DNA of 64,000 bases from Dama dama (Eukaryota; Chordata; Mammalia; Artiodactyla; Cervidae): contig NC_083698.1 of the NCBI RefSeq assembly GCF_033118175.1, forward strand, positions 67,487,001-67,551,000, given 5' to 3'. The translations under genes and the position numbers were made by a program. The notes below the pieces were generated by a model, which was given only the letters and a program-made list of their open reading frames with translations, had not been told where the DNA came from and did not search any database. Below, one piece after another: positions 35,745-46,960 of the stretch (positions are counted from its first letter, which is position 1; each line of letters opens with the position of its first letter).

Positions 35745-35950
35745 CAGTTGTTTAGTGGCTACGCCGTGTCCAAATCTTTTACAACCTGGACTGTAGCCTT
35801 CCAGGGTCCTCTGTCCATGGGATTTCCCAGGCATGAATACTGGAGTGGGTTGCCATTTCCTTCTCCAGAGGATCTTCCCAACCCAGGGATCAAACCCACA
35901 ACTTCTCCATTGAAGGAGCCACCAGATGCTGAGCCACCAGAGATGCCCTT
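35745..35950 (-). mobile_element. Bov-tA SINE, diverged
   Basis: Antisense copy (ctggactgtagccttccagg, gaatactggagtgggttgcc, gatgctgagccaccagagat). Confidence 0.8.
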
Positions 35951-37102
35951 AAAGCCTAAGGCTCTTTCACTTCAGCAATGGGTGTCTCTAGAGTCAACTT
36001 ATGCTTATCACAGTTTTCAGTTCTTGCTGCCTGCCTCACCCCTGCCTCCAACTAGACTTCTTTTCCCTCATTTCTTGCAACGTCATTAGATGTTTTGGTT
36101 TGAGGGGGTGGCATTTTACTAGATTTCTTTCTTATCATGAACATTAAAAATGTATATATCACCCATTGTGCTGCTGGAAGGAGAAATCTAAGGCATTTGT
36201 TATATAATAGTTATACCCCTTACCAGCCACTACAATAGGAAAAGATGGAGATAGAACAGATATACAAATATGGAACTGGGCAACTTGTAGAACAGTAATG
36301 TTCTCAACTAATTCTCTCTGGTATCTTGAATGCATGGTAAGCACTATGAATCTCTTTAGAACCTGAATACATGGATATTAAGCACAACTGTTATAGTATC
36401 TACTAAAGGAATGTGCCAAGTGTTCATTTTTGCTCTTGTTCGCGTTCTCATTTTCCTTCTACTTTCATTTACAACAGTCTTTATCCCCAATTTCCTTAGG
36501 TAAAGGTGTTAAGGACTTCTGATTTTCTATTCTCCCCCTCATGGAAATAAATTTGAAATGTCAATCAATCACTAGGCCCCTTGATGTATTGCTAATTCTG
36601 CATGGCCTGCAGCACCAGCACAATGTTGCTACTCTGTTCAGTCAACTGAACAAAGACTAGTAACTTCTGATACCACAAACACAGAAGATTTGAATTAGGA
36701 CAAATACCCATTTAAAGCCCGAGTATTCCTTGAAGAGATATGGGTGGCAACATTAGGACTTGGCTTCAAACATATGGACTGAATTTGCAAGGTGTTAACT
36801 GAGCCCGGTTTTTCAAAAACTTGGGTAGCTAGTCAAATGAGCCACTTCAGTATTACAGTTAAAACACTATCTTGGTCCACTCCAAAAGCCACAAAAGTTC
36901 TTGAATATTCAAGTGTTGTGATTTCTTCTCTGTTTTACAGTACACTTTTGTGGCAGCAGTGTGTGAGATCAGAGACAAGAAAATGGGAAATCAGGACACA
37001 GAAAACAATAATCTATTCGTATAAGGAGATAGATGATCTGGAGAAGAAATTATAGGACCAGTTTAAGAGGGGTCTGAGGTAATCCAGGTTAACCTACTAC
37101 CT
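35951..37102. other. Intergenic, unrecognised
   Basis: No supported gene or repeat. Confidence 0.4.
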
Positions 37103-37112
37103 TCTATTGCTT

Positions 37113-37321
37113 GGGGTTTCCAAGACAGCTCAGTGGTAGAGAAACTGCCCGCCAAGAAGGAGGGGTTCAGTGAATGGGTGGGGAAGATCCTCTGGAGGAG
37201 GAAAAGGCAACCCACTCCAGTAATCTTGCCTGAGAAATCCCATGGACAGAGATGCCTGGCGGGCGACAGTCCATGTGGTCCCAAAAGAGTCCCACGCACC
37301 TGAGCAACAAAACAACAACAA
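37113..37321 (+). mobile_element. Bov-tA SINE with target duplications
   Basis: Diverged + strand copy ending in an aacaaaacaacaaca tail. TCTATTGCTT flanks it at 37103-37112 and 37322-37331. Confidence 0.85.
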
Positions 37322-37628
37322 TCTATTGCTTAATTGAAGGGAGGAGGAAGGGTGCTACAACATTAGCTCCGCCAGAGAAAAAGTCCTCACTGATTTACTC
37401 CACCGTCCTAGACAGTGCCTGGCAAACAGTATGTATTCAATAAACACTGGACTGAATGAATACAGCACCGTCTGACAGGATATGGGAAAGGAGGAAAAAT
37501 TCAAACTCGGGGGCTGAATTTGAAGGACAGGAGTCGAGAAAATTTCCCAGTAACAAAACTGGGCATGTCTTCAATGAGAGCTTGTGGTGGAGGAAAAGTA
37601 TGACTACTGGAAGCTGCAGTGATTAAAC

Positions 37629-37782
37629 CTGTTTGTTTGTTTGTTTGTTTGTTTGTTTTTTGGTTGGTTTTGGCCATGCCGTGCAGGCATGTAGGATTTT
37701 AGTCCTCCCAACAGGGATCCAACCGCAGTCCCGGCGTTGGAAGCGCGGAGTCTTAACTTCTGTACTGCCAGAAGTCCCTTGC
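37629..37782 (-). mobile_element. CHR-type SINE with (GTTT)n tail
   Basis: The (GTTT)n run at ~37630-37658 is the A-rich tail (AAAC)n in antisense, followed by ttggccatgccgtgcaggca and the antisense head (ttctgtactgccagaagtcc). Confidence 0.75.
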
Positions 37783-38313
37783 ATTTCTAACGACTCCAAC
37801 CACATCAGCTTGCTTGAACATGAGCTTCACCTAGGTTAGATGGAATGCAAATCCTCTATAGAGTTCCAAAGATTCGCTAGCCATCTAAAAATGTTTCTTT
37901 CTGGATGCTGGTCGCACACACCCCTTGCTCTTTTTGCACACAAACGCGAGAAGCACGTGTAGAAAAGCAGATGGTAAAAAAAGAAGCCAGCAGGTGAGGG
38001 GCCCGAACTATAATCCAGTCTCTGCCTCAACTGCAGCAGCTGCCCTAGTCTTCAGGGCTCCATCAAGGGACGATTTGGAAGAAGATAACTTAAAATTACA
38101 GCGGATAGGCAAAACAAGAACAAGGTCAGGAGCTCGTGTCCAACTCTTCCTGGTTGCGGGCTATTTCTGTTGGGTGCAGCTGGCGCCAGCGGCGGAAATA
38201 CGACCGAGTCTGGGTAAAGGTCTCCAGCTGAAGGGATGACAGCCAAGAGACCTCTGGTGTGTCCAAATCGATCGTTTCCCTCCGAGCAGACAAAACATGC
38301 TGCTCAAAGAGCA

Positions 38314-38321
38314 TTACGTCA
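38314..38321 (+). promoter_or_regulatory. CRE-like site, distal (TTACGTCA)
   Basis: TTACGTCA is one base from the CREB/ATF consensus. It lies ~440 bp upstream of the exon 1 donor. Mammalian cytochrome c promoters are known to carry CREB sites; occupancy here is inferred. Confidence 0.6.
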
Positions 38322-38534
38322 GCCAGCACGAGACTGGTTACCTTACGAGAAGATAACGCTATCGATCCACCGCTCGACTCCGCTCCACCCTCCCGGACGG
38401 CACACGCCAGGACTGCTCTCAGCCCCTTCCGGCAAAACCTCGGTGTCGTACCTCTAATGGCCTGTCGTAATTGCCAGGAAGGAAAGGCCGGGAGAGGAAG
38501 GGCACTCACGCGGTACCCCCAAGCGTGCTAATCG

Positions 38535-38548
38535 GCATGCGCGCGCCC
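38535..38548. promoter_or_regulatory. NRF-1-like site (GCATGCGCGCGCCC)
   Basis: This closely resembles the NRF-1 element that I recall from the rat and human cytochrome c promoters, including the preceding GTGCTAATCG context. NRF-1 couples CYCS to nuclear control of respiratory genes. Confidence 0.7.
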
Positions 38549-38578
38549 AGAGTCCGGCCTCAGGCCTGGAGACCCGAG

Positions 38579-38583
38579 CCAAT
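38579..38583 (+). promoter_or_regulatory. CCAAT box
   Basis: GAGCCAATGAGGCG contains a CCAAT core between the NRF-1-like and proximal CRE-like sites. An NF-Y role is inferred from position and motif. Confidence 0.5.
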
Positions 38584-38622
38584 GAGGCGCGGCTTCGTCA
38601 CTGCGTATCCGGTCGCCGGCAC

Positions 38623-38630
38623 GGACGTCA
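38623..38630 (+). promoter_or_regulatory. CRE-like site, proximal (GGACGTCA)
   Basis: GGACGTCA differs by one base from palindromic TGACGTCA, about 135 bp before the exon 1 donor. A half site CGTCA also occurs at 38596-38600, and a GC box (GGGCGGAGC) follows at 38641-38649. Confidence 0.55.
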
Positions 38631-38679
38631 GGGGACCGGAGGGCGGAGCCAGTTTGGTTGCACCAACACCGGTACTTAG

Positions 38680-38765
38680 GCACGTACCGGCGTGTCCTTG
38701 GGCTTAGAAAGCGGGGCGTTCGGCTTGCGAGCGGGAGCTTCTCGGTCGCGCCCAGAGAAAGAACG
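38680..38765 (+). other. CYCS: CYCS noncoding first exon (5' UTR), start approximate
   Basis: A GC-rich segment ends in the consensus donor at 38766 (AAGAACG|gtgagc), downstream of the promoter motifs. CYCS in other mammals has an untranslated first exon and a start codon just inside exon 2, as here. The donor is well supported; the 5' end is a guess because no initiation signal is visible. Confidence 0.6.
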
Positions 38766-39030
38766 GTGAGCGCGGGGCGCGGAGGCCGCAGCAGGCGGAA
38801 AGCTGAGCCACGAATGCGTGCGCCTGCATGGGGGCCGCGCGGGTGGACTGAGGCCCGCGCGCGGGGGCGAGGGAGCTGGCAGGGAGTGGCGCCCAGCTAG
38901 ACTGCGCCGGGCCAGAACCGGGTGGGCTACGGCTTGAGACCCCAACTAGGTAGTAAGGTCTGTCAAGGTTCTGAAAGCTCGGAGGCGGCTTGGTCGCGAT
39001 TCTTACCGAGACGCCGGTTCTCCGTTATAG

Positions 39031-39073
39031 GAACTGCTGAGCTGGGGCAATGGTAGACAAGACTAACTCCGAG
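39031..39073 (+). other. Possible cryptic exon in CYCS intron 1
   Basis: ccgttatag|gaactgctg … aactccgag|gtgagg has acceptor- and donor-like ends around a short frame starting ATG at 39050 (MVDKTNSE). Joined to exon 2 it would stop at once, so it could only be untranslated or regulatory. Speculative. Confidence 0.2.
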
Positions 39074-39379
39074 GTGAGGGCAGGAGTGCGGGGACGGAGC
39101 GCAGCGCTTCACGTCCTCCTTCCAAAAGAGCAGAAACGACTGCTCCTCCAATAAGTCATTTCTTGGCCACCTGTCGCTTCCCTCCTTAACCTGCTGAGGA
39201 ACGTCCGAGGGGGTAGGTTTCATCACAGTCTCCTTGAAACAAGCCTGGATGGATGACCTCGTGGTCACTTCGGGGATCCGACAGCTGGATGATGGGGGTC
39301 CCTGGGTGACCGCAAAGCCGGCTGCTGACCTCCTACCCACAGCAAAGCAATTTCGAGTAACCTGAGCGGACTGAATCAA

Positions 39380-40080
39380 GAAAGATTTCCCTTTTTGTAA
39401 AAATGTATTTTGTTTTCTCTAAAGAGAGCAGTGGCTTTAAATTGTATGAATAAATAATAAGGCCTTAAAAGTTGGAATTTGGTGGCTTGGATTTAATATG
39501 ATCTCAGTTCAACTTAATTGGATTTGTGACTTTTCGTGACCTTGGTCTCATCTTTTGAAATGGCTTTGAACTAGCTTCCCGCTTTGCTTTCCTGATCTCT
39601 AACCTTTCATCACTTATGTCAACTGGAAAAAAAAAAATGCACAACTTGAGAGTTGTGAGTTAAGTTTTCTTTGGGGCAAAACGATGAGTATGTCCTAGAA
39701 GACGAGAAACTGCTCTGAGGAGGTAGGGGGAGAATGTCAGTATTGTATATGATTTTCATGAATGGGGGTACTAATGCAGTCAAACACACTTACCAGAGGT
39801 TTGCTGCTAATCAGCAGGAACAGGTACCACCGTTAAGGATTTTAGTGCTTTTCTAGATAATAAGGAGATGGAAGAATTGGGCTCATAAAATCTTCACCTG
39901 AAAAGATCTATCTGAAGGCCAGTTTTGCCAGTTTACTCAGAGCCCAGAGTGCCTCATTCCTGCTCCACCCTGAAATCCTTTCAGAATGTGTTGAAGGTCA
40001 GACTGCAGCCGCTTGTGCCTTAATCCTTGTATAGGCTGATGGCAAGTGCCAAGTTTTAGTTGGCACTTATACACACAGAG
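39380..40080. other. CYCS intron 1, unrecognised
   Basis: No repeat family that I can name; a poly(A) stretch at ~39627-39637. Confidence 0.4.
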
Positions 40081-40300
40081 GGGCTTCCCAGGTGGTTCAG
40101 TGGTAAAGAATTCGCCTGCCAGTGCAGGGGACACCAGAGATGTGGGTTCAATCCCTGGGTCAGAAAGGTCCCCTGGAGGAGGAAATGACAGCCCACTCTA
40201 GTATTCTTGCCTGGAATATCCCATGGCCAGAGGAGCCTGGTGGGCTACAGTCCATGGGGTCATGAAGAATCAGACACAACTTAGTGACTGAGCATGCAGA
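40081..40300 (+). mobile_element. Bov-tA SINE in CYCS intron 1
   Basis: ggcttcccaggtggttcagt … aatcagacacaacttagtga. Full-length type, same strand as the gene, ~205 bp before exon 2. Confidence 0.88.
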
Positions 40301-40514
40301 GATATTCACAGAGATGTGAATATCTTCCTTTTTCAAGGAAGTTCTTCCAGATAGTGTTTTTGGTATTAAAGAATCTGTTGCAAGTGAACTAAGTAAGACA
40401 AAATTCAACCATTTAAGTTGGTGTCAGTGACTGGGGTTGATGTTGGGAATCTACTGTACTTTCACTTGGAGAAAATATATTACTAATCTGAATCTTTCAT
40501 TTTTAGATTTAAAA

Positions 40515-40944
40515 ATGGGTGATGTTGAGAAGGGCAAGAAGATTTTTGTTCAGAAGTGTGCCCAGTGCCATACTGTGGAAAAGGGAGGCAAGCACAAGAC
40601 TGGGCCAAACCTCCATGGTCTGTTTGGACGAAAGACAGGTCAGGCTGCTGGATTCTCTTACACAGATGCCAACAAGAACAAAGGTAAGAGGGGGGCATTT
40701 TTAACTAACCCAAGCACAAACTGTATGAATGTAACCTATGGTAGACACTGTTTCAGGAGTGTGACATGCTCAACAATATATCCTTTCTTGTTTAGGTATC
40801 ACCTGGGGAGAGGAGACGCTGATGGAGTACTTGGAGAATCCCAAGAAGTACATCCCTGGAACAAAGATGATCTTTGCTGGCATTAAGAAGAAGGGAGAGA
40901 GGGAGGACTTGATAGCTTATCTCAAAAAAGCTACCAATGAGTAA
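40515..40944 (+). CDS. CYCS: CYCS, cytochrome c, somatic (two coding exons)
   Basis: Coding segments 40515-40683 and 40796-40944 join through donor gtaaga and acceptor ctttcttgtttag to give 318 nt, 105 residues plus stop TAA, the usual vertebrate length. The protein carries electrons from complex III to complex IV in the mitochondrial intermembrane space and, when released, binds APAF1 to start caspase activation. Visible features: heme-attachment motif CAQCH at residues 15-19 (Met = 1), axial ligands His19 and Met81 (in GTKMIF), lysine-rich surface, and C-terminal AYLKKATNE. The ATG lies 8 nt into exon 2 (acceptor ends at 40506), in the known place for this gene. From memory the protein matches cattle except residue 45 (mature 44), here Ala (GCT) instead of Pro. 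Introns and an intact frame exclude a processed pseudogene. The unspliced 149-codon read-through frame is not real. Confidence 0.97.
40796..40944 (+). CDS. CYCS: CYCS exon 3 coding part
   Basis: It starts with GT completing the Gly codon split by the intron, then [20 protein letters not shown]. It includes the Met ligand ([12 protein letters not shown]) and ends ATNE-stop. The 112-nt intron before it is small and well defined. Confidence 0.96.
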
Positions 40945-41527
40945 TAGTTGGCCACTGCCTTATTTATTATGAAACAGAAGTGTCTCATGACTTTTTATGT
41001 GTACCATATTTAAATTGATCTCACACACTAGAATTCAGATCATGAACGGCTGATGGAATAATTCTGTTGGACAGTCCTGATTTAAATAAGATTGGTTTGT
41101 GGCTAAACAAATATGGTCAGCTTTTTTAATTTTGATAGTAATTCCTGTTCAACAAGTACTATCACTTTTCCCATTCTAAAGAGATGATTGAACTTGAATA
41201 AGGAATATTAAACTTGTTAGGGAGATGGTGCATTCCTTCTCAAACCCTATAAGAGATTGGTTTTATATTTAGATTTCTATAACTGGTTATATTAATATAT
41301 TTAAATACTGAAAAGGTCCCTTCACTGTCTCATAGAACAGAGGAGGATTCAGATGTGTTTGAAGTTGTGTTCATTAGCCTGTTAAGGCAAGAATTGAAAA
41401 TACACTGACAAATTCCACTTTATCTTTTTGGTTTTATAAACTATGCCAATTTAATTAAAATTCTCTATCTAAAATTTAGCCTTTTACTTAATGAAAGGCA
41501 TTTTAGTGTGGTTTATGTATAGCATCA

Positions 41528-41533
41528 AATAAA
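41528..41533 (+). terminator. Candidate proximal CYCS poly(A) signal
   Basis: AATAAA, 584 nt after the stop codon, in AT-rich sequence. It would give a short transcript form. Confidence 0.4.
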
Positions 41534-42626
41534 GAGTATTTAGCACCTCACATTTTGTAGATGATCTTTAAGATCAGATGCTTTTAAAATTCACTGTGAC
41601 AAGATATGTTAACGAACTTTGCTTGTTAATTCTTCACAAAGTCAGACTAAGTTATAATTCAGGGTTGTCTTTTAAACAGGAATTCAGAAACGCAACTGTA
41701 GAACTACTTGTATATGGTGATTGGTAATCGTGCTTTTGCCAACTCATTAGAAGGATTAGAGGGGCTATATCATTAGCTCAAATTTGTAAACTCTCTGATC
41801 ATAAGGCTTAAGAATTAAAAAACAAAGTCACAGATCATGATTTTTCTAACTTGATTTACTGGCATACCAAAATGGTTGAAAAATACAGTAGCCCAGACAG
41901 GCAGCATTATTACCAGTCATAGTGGTAGATTGTGTTTACTTGGTCTTCTAGGACAGCCCGCCCTAGAACAACACCTCAGTCATCCACTCAGTTTCTCTGG
42001 CCAGAATGAGCACTGCAACATTTATGTCAAATGTAGAAAGAAGACTTTCTGGTCATAGTGTTATGGTATGTACAGGGTATGGTGATAGTTTATGTGCTAA
42101 ATTATCCATGCAGTTTGTGCCATACATGGTTAGTGTAGTCCCTAGAAATTTTGTGGAATGGTGAACTTGAACTAAGCCATAGAAAATACTGAGAGAAATT
42201 CTCAGTGGGGGGAAATAAGTCTGTACCAGTGGTGAGAGCCATTTCTGTGTGACAGTAAGAGAACTGGGAGAAGGCCTTGTCAAAAGTGATGGGGATGTTT
42301 ATTTAGGTCTGTAAGGCCTGATAGAGCACTGTGTAACTTGTGAATCTTATTTTCAGTCATTGGAGAAATGTGAAAAAGCAAAGAAGTTAGTCTGAAAACA
42401 TGGGCAGAAACAATTTGGGGAAGCAGACGCCTGTTATAATTAAGGTGGTATCCAGGTCAGTGAAGCAGTTAGCTTCTAAGAGAGTTCTGCACCAGTGTGG
42501 GGACACATGGAGACCAGGAAATTGATTTCTGTGCTTCCTACGTCAACTAAGGCCTGTGTTGGCAGAGAATTGTTGAGTTCTAGGCCAGTTATACTCAATA
42601 AGTGCCTCTAATATAGTTAATTCAGG

Positions 42627-42824
42627 GCTTCCCTGGTGGCTCAGATGGTAAAGCATCTGCCTGCAACTCAGGAGACCTGGATTCAATCCCTGGGTCGGGA
42701 AGATCCCCTGGAGAAGGAAATGGTAGCGCATTGCCATATTTTTGCCTGAAGAATTCCATGAACAGAGGAGCCTGGCAGTCCATGGGGTCTCAAAGAGTCA
42801 GACCTGACTGAACAACTAACACTT
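42627..42824 (+). mobile_element. Bov-tA SINE in the probable CYCS 3' UTR
   Basis: gggcttccctggtggctcag … cagacctgactgaacaacta. Full-length type. Confidence 0.88.
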
Positions 42825-44098
42825 TTCAGTGCAGAAGTACACACTGATCTGCTTCTTTGGCCCCAGACCATTGTCATGGTGTTCACATACTCAGAAGTAT
42901 AATACAAAAAATTAAGATTTCCACTTGTTTAATACCACTTGGATTCCAGGTTATCTTATTTGGAGATTGAGTTATTTGGAAACTCTGGTCATAACCCCAG
43001 GCTTTCTTGGTTCATTCAGAAAGCTAAACAGGTGCATTCTATTTCTCAAAGGGTAAACATGTCCAGGTTTTTAGGAACTTGACTAGTAGTCTTGTTATGT
43101 AGCATATCTTTCCACACATACATAATGATAAGAAGGCCAATGTGTGGTAAGTGATACATCATTGACAGTTTTTAAAAATAGCAAGAGATTGACTTGCTCA
43201 TGCTTTGGTTAAGTTGGCTATTTTAGTCATATTAGAGGTCTCAGTATTGGAACTAGAAGAGATCTCAGAGATTCTTCGATTCCAACTGGACAGATGAGAG
43301 GTGAGATTAACCTTAACTAGGCTCAGGGAACTATGGAAACAACTCACTTGGTTGAGCTGGGCCCCTCGCAGGACCTAGTAGTCCAACCTTGAAGATCACT
43401 GAGAGGAAGGTAACTGAGGCATATGGCAGATACCTGTGTTTGGAGAGGGGTAGGCTTGGCCCAGTTCTTTAACACCCCTACACCAAGCTGTGAAGGTTTT
43501 TAAGGTATGCTGTGGGCAAGGGCAAGTATCTGGACTGGGACACAGCCCATGCCATTTCCAGAGTGTTGCTTTCTTTCCACATGTTGAAAGGAGTCGTCCT
43601 GCCTGGGAGCTTTGAGGGTTGCTGGGCCCGGAGTGGCCAAAATCCCATGCTCTTGCTCCACTGACCTGATTACAGTCCTTCTAATTAGGGGAGGGGAGAA
43701 CACCCTGCCTCCTTTTCCAGCCCCTCTGGATTTGTTACCATTTTTCTTGTACTCAACATCTGCCAGTAAATACTGTCTACACTGGAAAAAAACTACATGA
43801 GTGACAGCTGAAACCACAACCAAGCTACTCTGACCATAGTTTGGTCTTAGTCTAACTCCATTTTACCAGAAATATTAATGAGCTGCTTCCAGTTTGCTTT
43901 TTCTTTATTCATTAGAATTGTGCCTGTGTTCCACATTGATGCCATTAAATATGTGCTTATAGCTTGAACAGCATCCTCTGAAGAACAACCATTGGACTAC
44001 TTAATTTTATTTGTGTTGTAACGAAGAATGCTGGGTTTTGAGAATGGAAAAATTGTGTTCAGAGTGGGGGTTAGTAAGCAGTCCCGAAGCTTTTTGTA

Positions 44099-44104
44099 AA
44101 TAAA
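44099..44104 (+). terminator. Candidate distal CYCS poly(A) signal
   Basis: AATAAA in the context TTTTTGTAAATAAAACTATT, 3.2 kb after the stop. Placement fits a long CYCS 3' UTR. Use is inferred. Confidence 0.45.
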
Positions 44105-44279
44105 ACTATTGGCACATGGCCACTATATTCACTTGTCTTATCTAGGGCTGCTTTTGTGCCGCAATATCAGAGTTGAGTAGTTGCAAGAGAGACCGAATAG
44201 CCCACAAAGCCCAAAATACTGACTGGTGCTTCACAGGAAAGTTCTTGGCCTCTGGTTGTTTAGAGCTTTGCACAACTGC

Positions 44280-46500
44280 ATTCTTTTGCCATCTGGAGAA
44301 TAGGAATAATCTCTGCTTCATAAGCCTTGCTATAAGCATTCACTGAGTGGCATCTGTGAAAACCCTTAACTGGTAAGCATTGAAACACTGTATCTTCATC
44401 AAATTCCCTCAAAGTCACATTGGAAAATTACTGCTTCCAAGGTTAGTAATTACCTAATTGTCATTCCTAGCTTTCTGTTCTCAAGTGGCCCTGACAACTC
44501 TAGGAATTTGATAACCCCTGACTGCTCTTACTTTTTTTTACCTCCCTCATTCAAATTTCACATATTCATGGAACAAAATAAATAGGCATCCTAAAATCTT
44601 TATGCTCATATAGTTGTAACCATCTGTTAGTAACCCAAGTCAGCGTGACATTGCCCAAATTCTTGTCCAACTAGCACCAAATTGCTTTATAGTTAAGGTG
44701 TATTCGTCCTCACTAATCATTGGAAGAATTGTCCCTATATTATAGCGAAGTAAATAGGCTCAGGTTGTTACTCCCAAAGGTCAGAGACCCAGGTACATTA
44801 CCTTGGTAGTATCACATGTACTGACACTGCTTTCTCATGGTGCCTTCCAAAATGTCATATAGTCATCCCTATCAGCCCCTTTATGGAACTCCCACACTTC
44901 CTTTTGTCATTAAAGACAGCTTTCTCTGGCTCCATGCTTCTGCAGTCCTCAACAAGTGGAGTCTGCTTGTTCTTCCACACTGTCCCAAGTTTCCACATGC
45001 ATCTGAGTACTGGTTGAGAAAATCACACACTTCTGTGGATCAATACCCCTGTAAACTTAGCTCTGATTCAACTAAACCATCAGAAACCCTATATCAGTTC
45101 TCTCTGCATCTTCCTTGTTAATTTAGAAGGTCCTCATGCTCCTCAGGCTTCTTATCTCACCCAGCTCCCTCCTCTCACAGCAGATGACCTTGCCTTCTAT
45201 TTCAGATAGGAATTTACTTCCTGAATACAAGGAAGGTTTTGGTCATCCCCCATCCCTGTCTTCAACAATGTTGTTCTTAATTCAGCTATGATTTGGAATG
45301 TTGAATTACATCAAAACGTAACTCCAGATACTATAGATGCCCCAGCATGGTCTATCTAACACCCATTCCCAGCCCCTTTGTCCTCTCCCATAGAAAGTGA
45401 AAGAAACGCTGATTTTCATTGAGGTGCAGGAACTTTACATTGGGAGCCACACTCCAACAGAAAAAATACTGTCCAAGTTCTGGAAATTATGGCTTTTCTT
45501 ACTCAGTTTATAAGCTTAATGAAATTGTGGCTATCCCTACCTGAATTGGACAGGGGTCATAAATTGACCAAAAGATAACAAGTCTTTCCAGCTTGGGGAT
45601 GACAGGGGAAATTAATAAATTTTCTTTAAAGTCACCTGCCTATGGTATAAGTTGGGGCATACCATTTTGTCAGTAAGACAAGAATTTCTTACTTTTATTG
45701 ATGAATGGTGGAAGAAGACAGCCCAAGAATTCTGATTTCTCTGCTAATGCTTCCTAACAGAATCTTAGACACATTAACTCTTCTGTGCCTTTAATTTCCT
45801 CAACTGCAAACTGACATTAATTATATTAATCCTTAGGGTTGTTGTGAGGAATAAACAAGAGAACATGGTGTGTTGCCTTGCATTCAGTAAACCCTTAAAG
45901 TTAGCTAATTTTGAACTGGCTGCACAGGGAAATTTGTCAAATTAGCAGTTGGGCAGGTTGCATGGAAGGGATAGGACACATTGGGATGACTTTTTTAACT
46001 GAAGAGATTTAGTAAGAGAGAAGTACTGGGAATGAGAGATTTATATCTGTGATGCAGGTCCATAATTCCAATAATTCACTCATTAGGTGATGTCTCATTC
46101 TCTATTAGTGACCAGGACCAAGAATCAACGAAGTACAACCCCCAAAGTAAATGGAGAGCTCTTTACTTTGGGAGCTATTTTGAGGGGGTCTGAGACGTTT
46201 GGTCAGAAGGTTAAATGGGCACCTAATTTTCATACATTCATTGTCTGAGTATGTCTAACTCTTACAGTAACCTAACAAAGACATAGTTTTCAATACAAGG
46301 ATTATGCCAGCCCTCGCCAACAGCTCCTGAACCTTTGAGGGTAATGTCAACAAAAAAGGAGACAAATCAATATGGAAAAAGTATGCATTAGAGGCAGTTA
46401 GAGCAGGAAATGTGTAGGAGGCTGGCCCCATCCCACCACTGTTCCCTGTCCCAGAAAAATTTATGGAGACTTAATCCAGGTAAGAGCAGGGTCCATCTGT
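44280..46500. other. Intergenic downstream of CYCS; MIR remnants
   Basis: MIR-like pieces at ~44280-44390 and ~45760-45900 (ccttagggttgttgtgagga). The rest is unrecognised. Confidence 0.45.
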
Positions 46501-46630
46501 AAGGTTCTTGCCTCACAATGGTTGCTAATTTATCTTGAGAAATATTCAGTAGTTAAATGGCTAGAGAATGTCAGTTCTGGAAACCAGCACCTCATATAAT
46601 TCTTGGATGGGCATGTGTGATATAAGAAAA

Positions 46631-46960
46631 TGTGGACTTCCCTGGTGATCCAGTAGTTGAGAGTCCACCTGCCAATGCAGAGGACAAAGGTTCGATCCCT
46701 GGTCCATGAGGATCCCACATGCCATGGGGCAGCTGGGCCCATGCATCCCAACTGCTGAGCCTGTGCTCTGCAAATAGGGAGCCCACACAACATAACTGCT
46801 GAAGCCTGTGCTCCCCAGAGCCCTGCTCTGCAACAAGAGAAGCCACTGCACTAAGCCCGCAACTTGAGAGTAGCCCCCACCACCACAACTAAAGAAAAGC
46901 CCATGTGTGGCAAAAAAGACCCAACATAGCCATAAATAAATGAATAAAGTACATAAATAA
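46631..46960 (+). mobile_element. CHR-type SINE, long form
   Basis: gacttccctggtgatccagt head, ggttcgatccctggtccatg, CHR body (gagagtagcccccaccacca, aagacccaacatagccataa) and A-rich tail. Confidence 0.8.

Larger units (their letters stand above)
38330..39120. promoter_or_regulatory. CpG-rich promoter region of CYCS
   Basis: CpG dinucleotides are frequent here while the surrounding tens of kilobases are CpG-poor and AT-rich. The region spans the noncoding first exon of CYCS and the start of its intron 1. No TATA box is evident. This fits a housekeeping promoter. Confidence 0.8.
40945..44120 (+). other. CYCS: CYCS 3' UTR, probable long form, with SINE insertion
   Basis: Human CYCS is known to have a multi-kilobase 3' UTR. 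Downstream of the stop are AATAAA at 41528-41533 (short form, ~580 nt UTR) and at 44099-44104 (long form), and further hexamers at 45614 and 45850. A + strand Bov-tA lies inside at ~42627-42824. The true end needs transcript data. Confidence 0.45.

Noticed and set aside
38126..38509. 127-codon minus-strand frame in the CpG-rich region
   Set aside because: High GC content favours chance open frames. No family signal, and it overlaps CYCS promoter motifs.
38963..39379. 138-codon minus-strand frame in CYCS intron 1
   Set aside because: No recognisable domain and no supporting splice or promoter signal beyond the CpG island.
40437..40886. 149-codon open frame across CYCS exon 2
   Set aside because: It starts upstream of the true ATG and reads through the 112-nt intron out of frame with exon 3. 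The spliced CDS gives the exact 105-residue protein.
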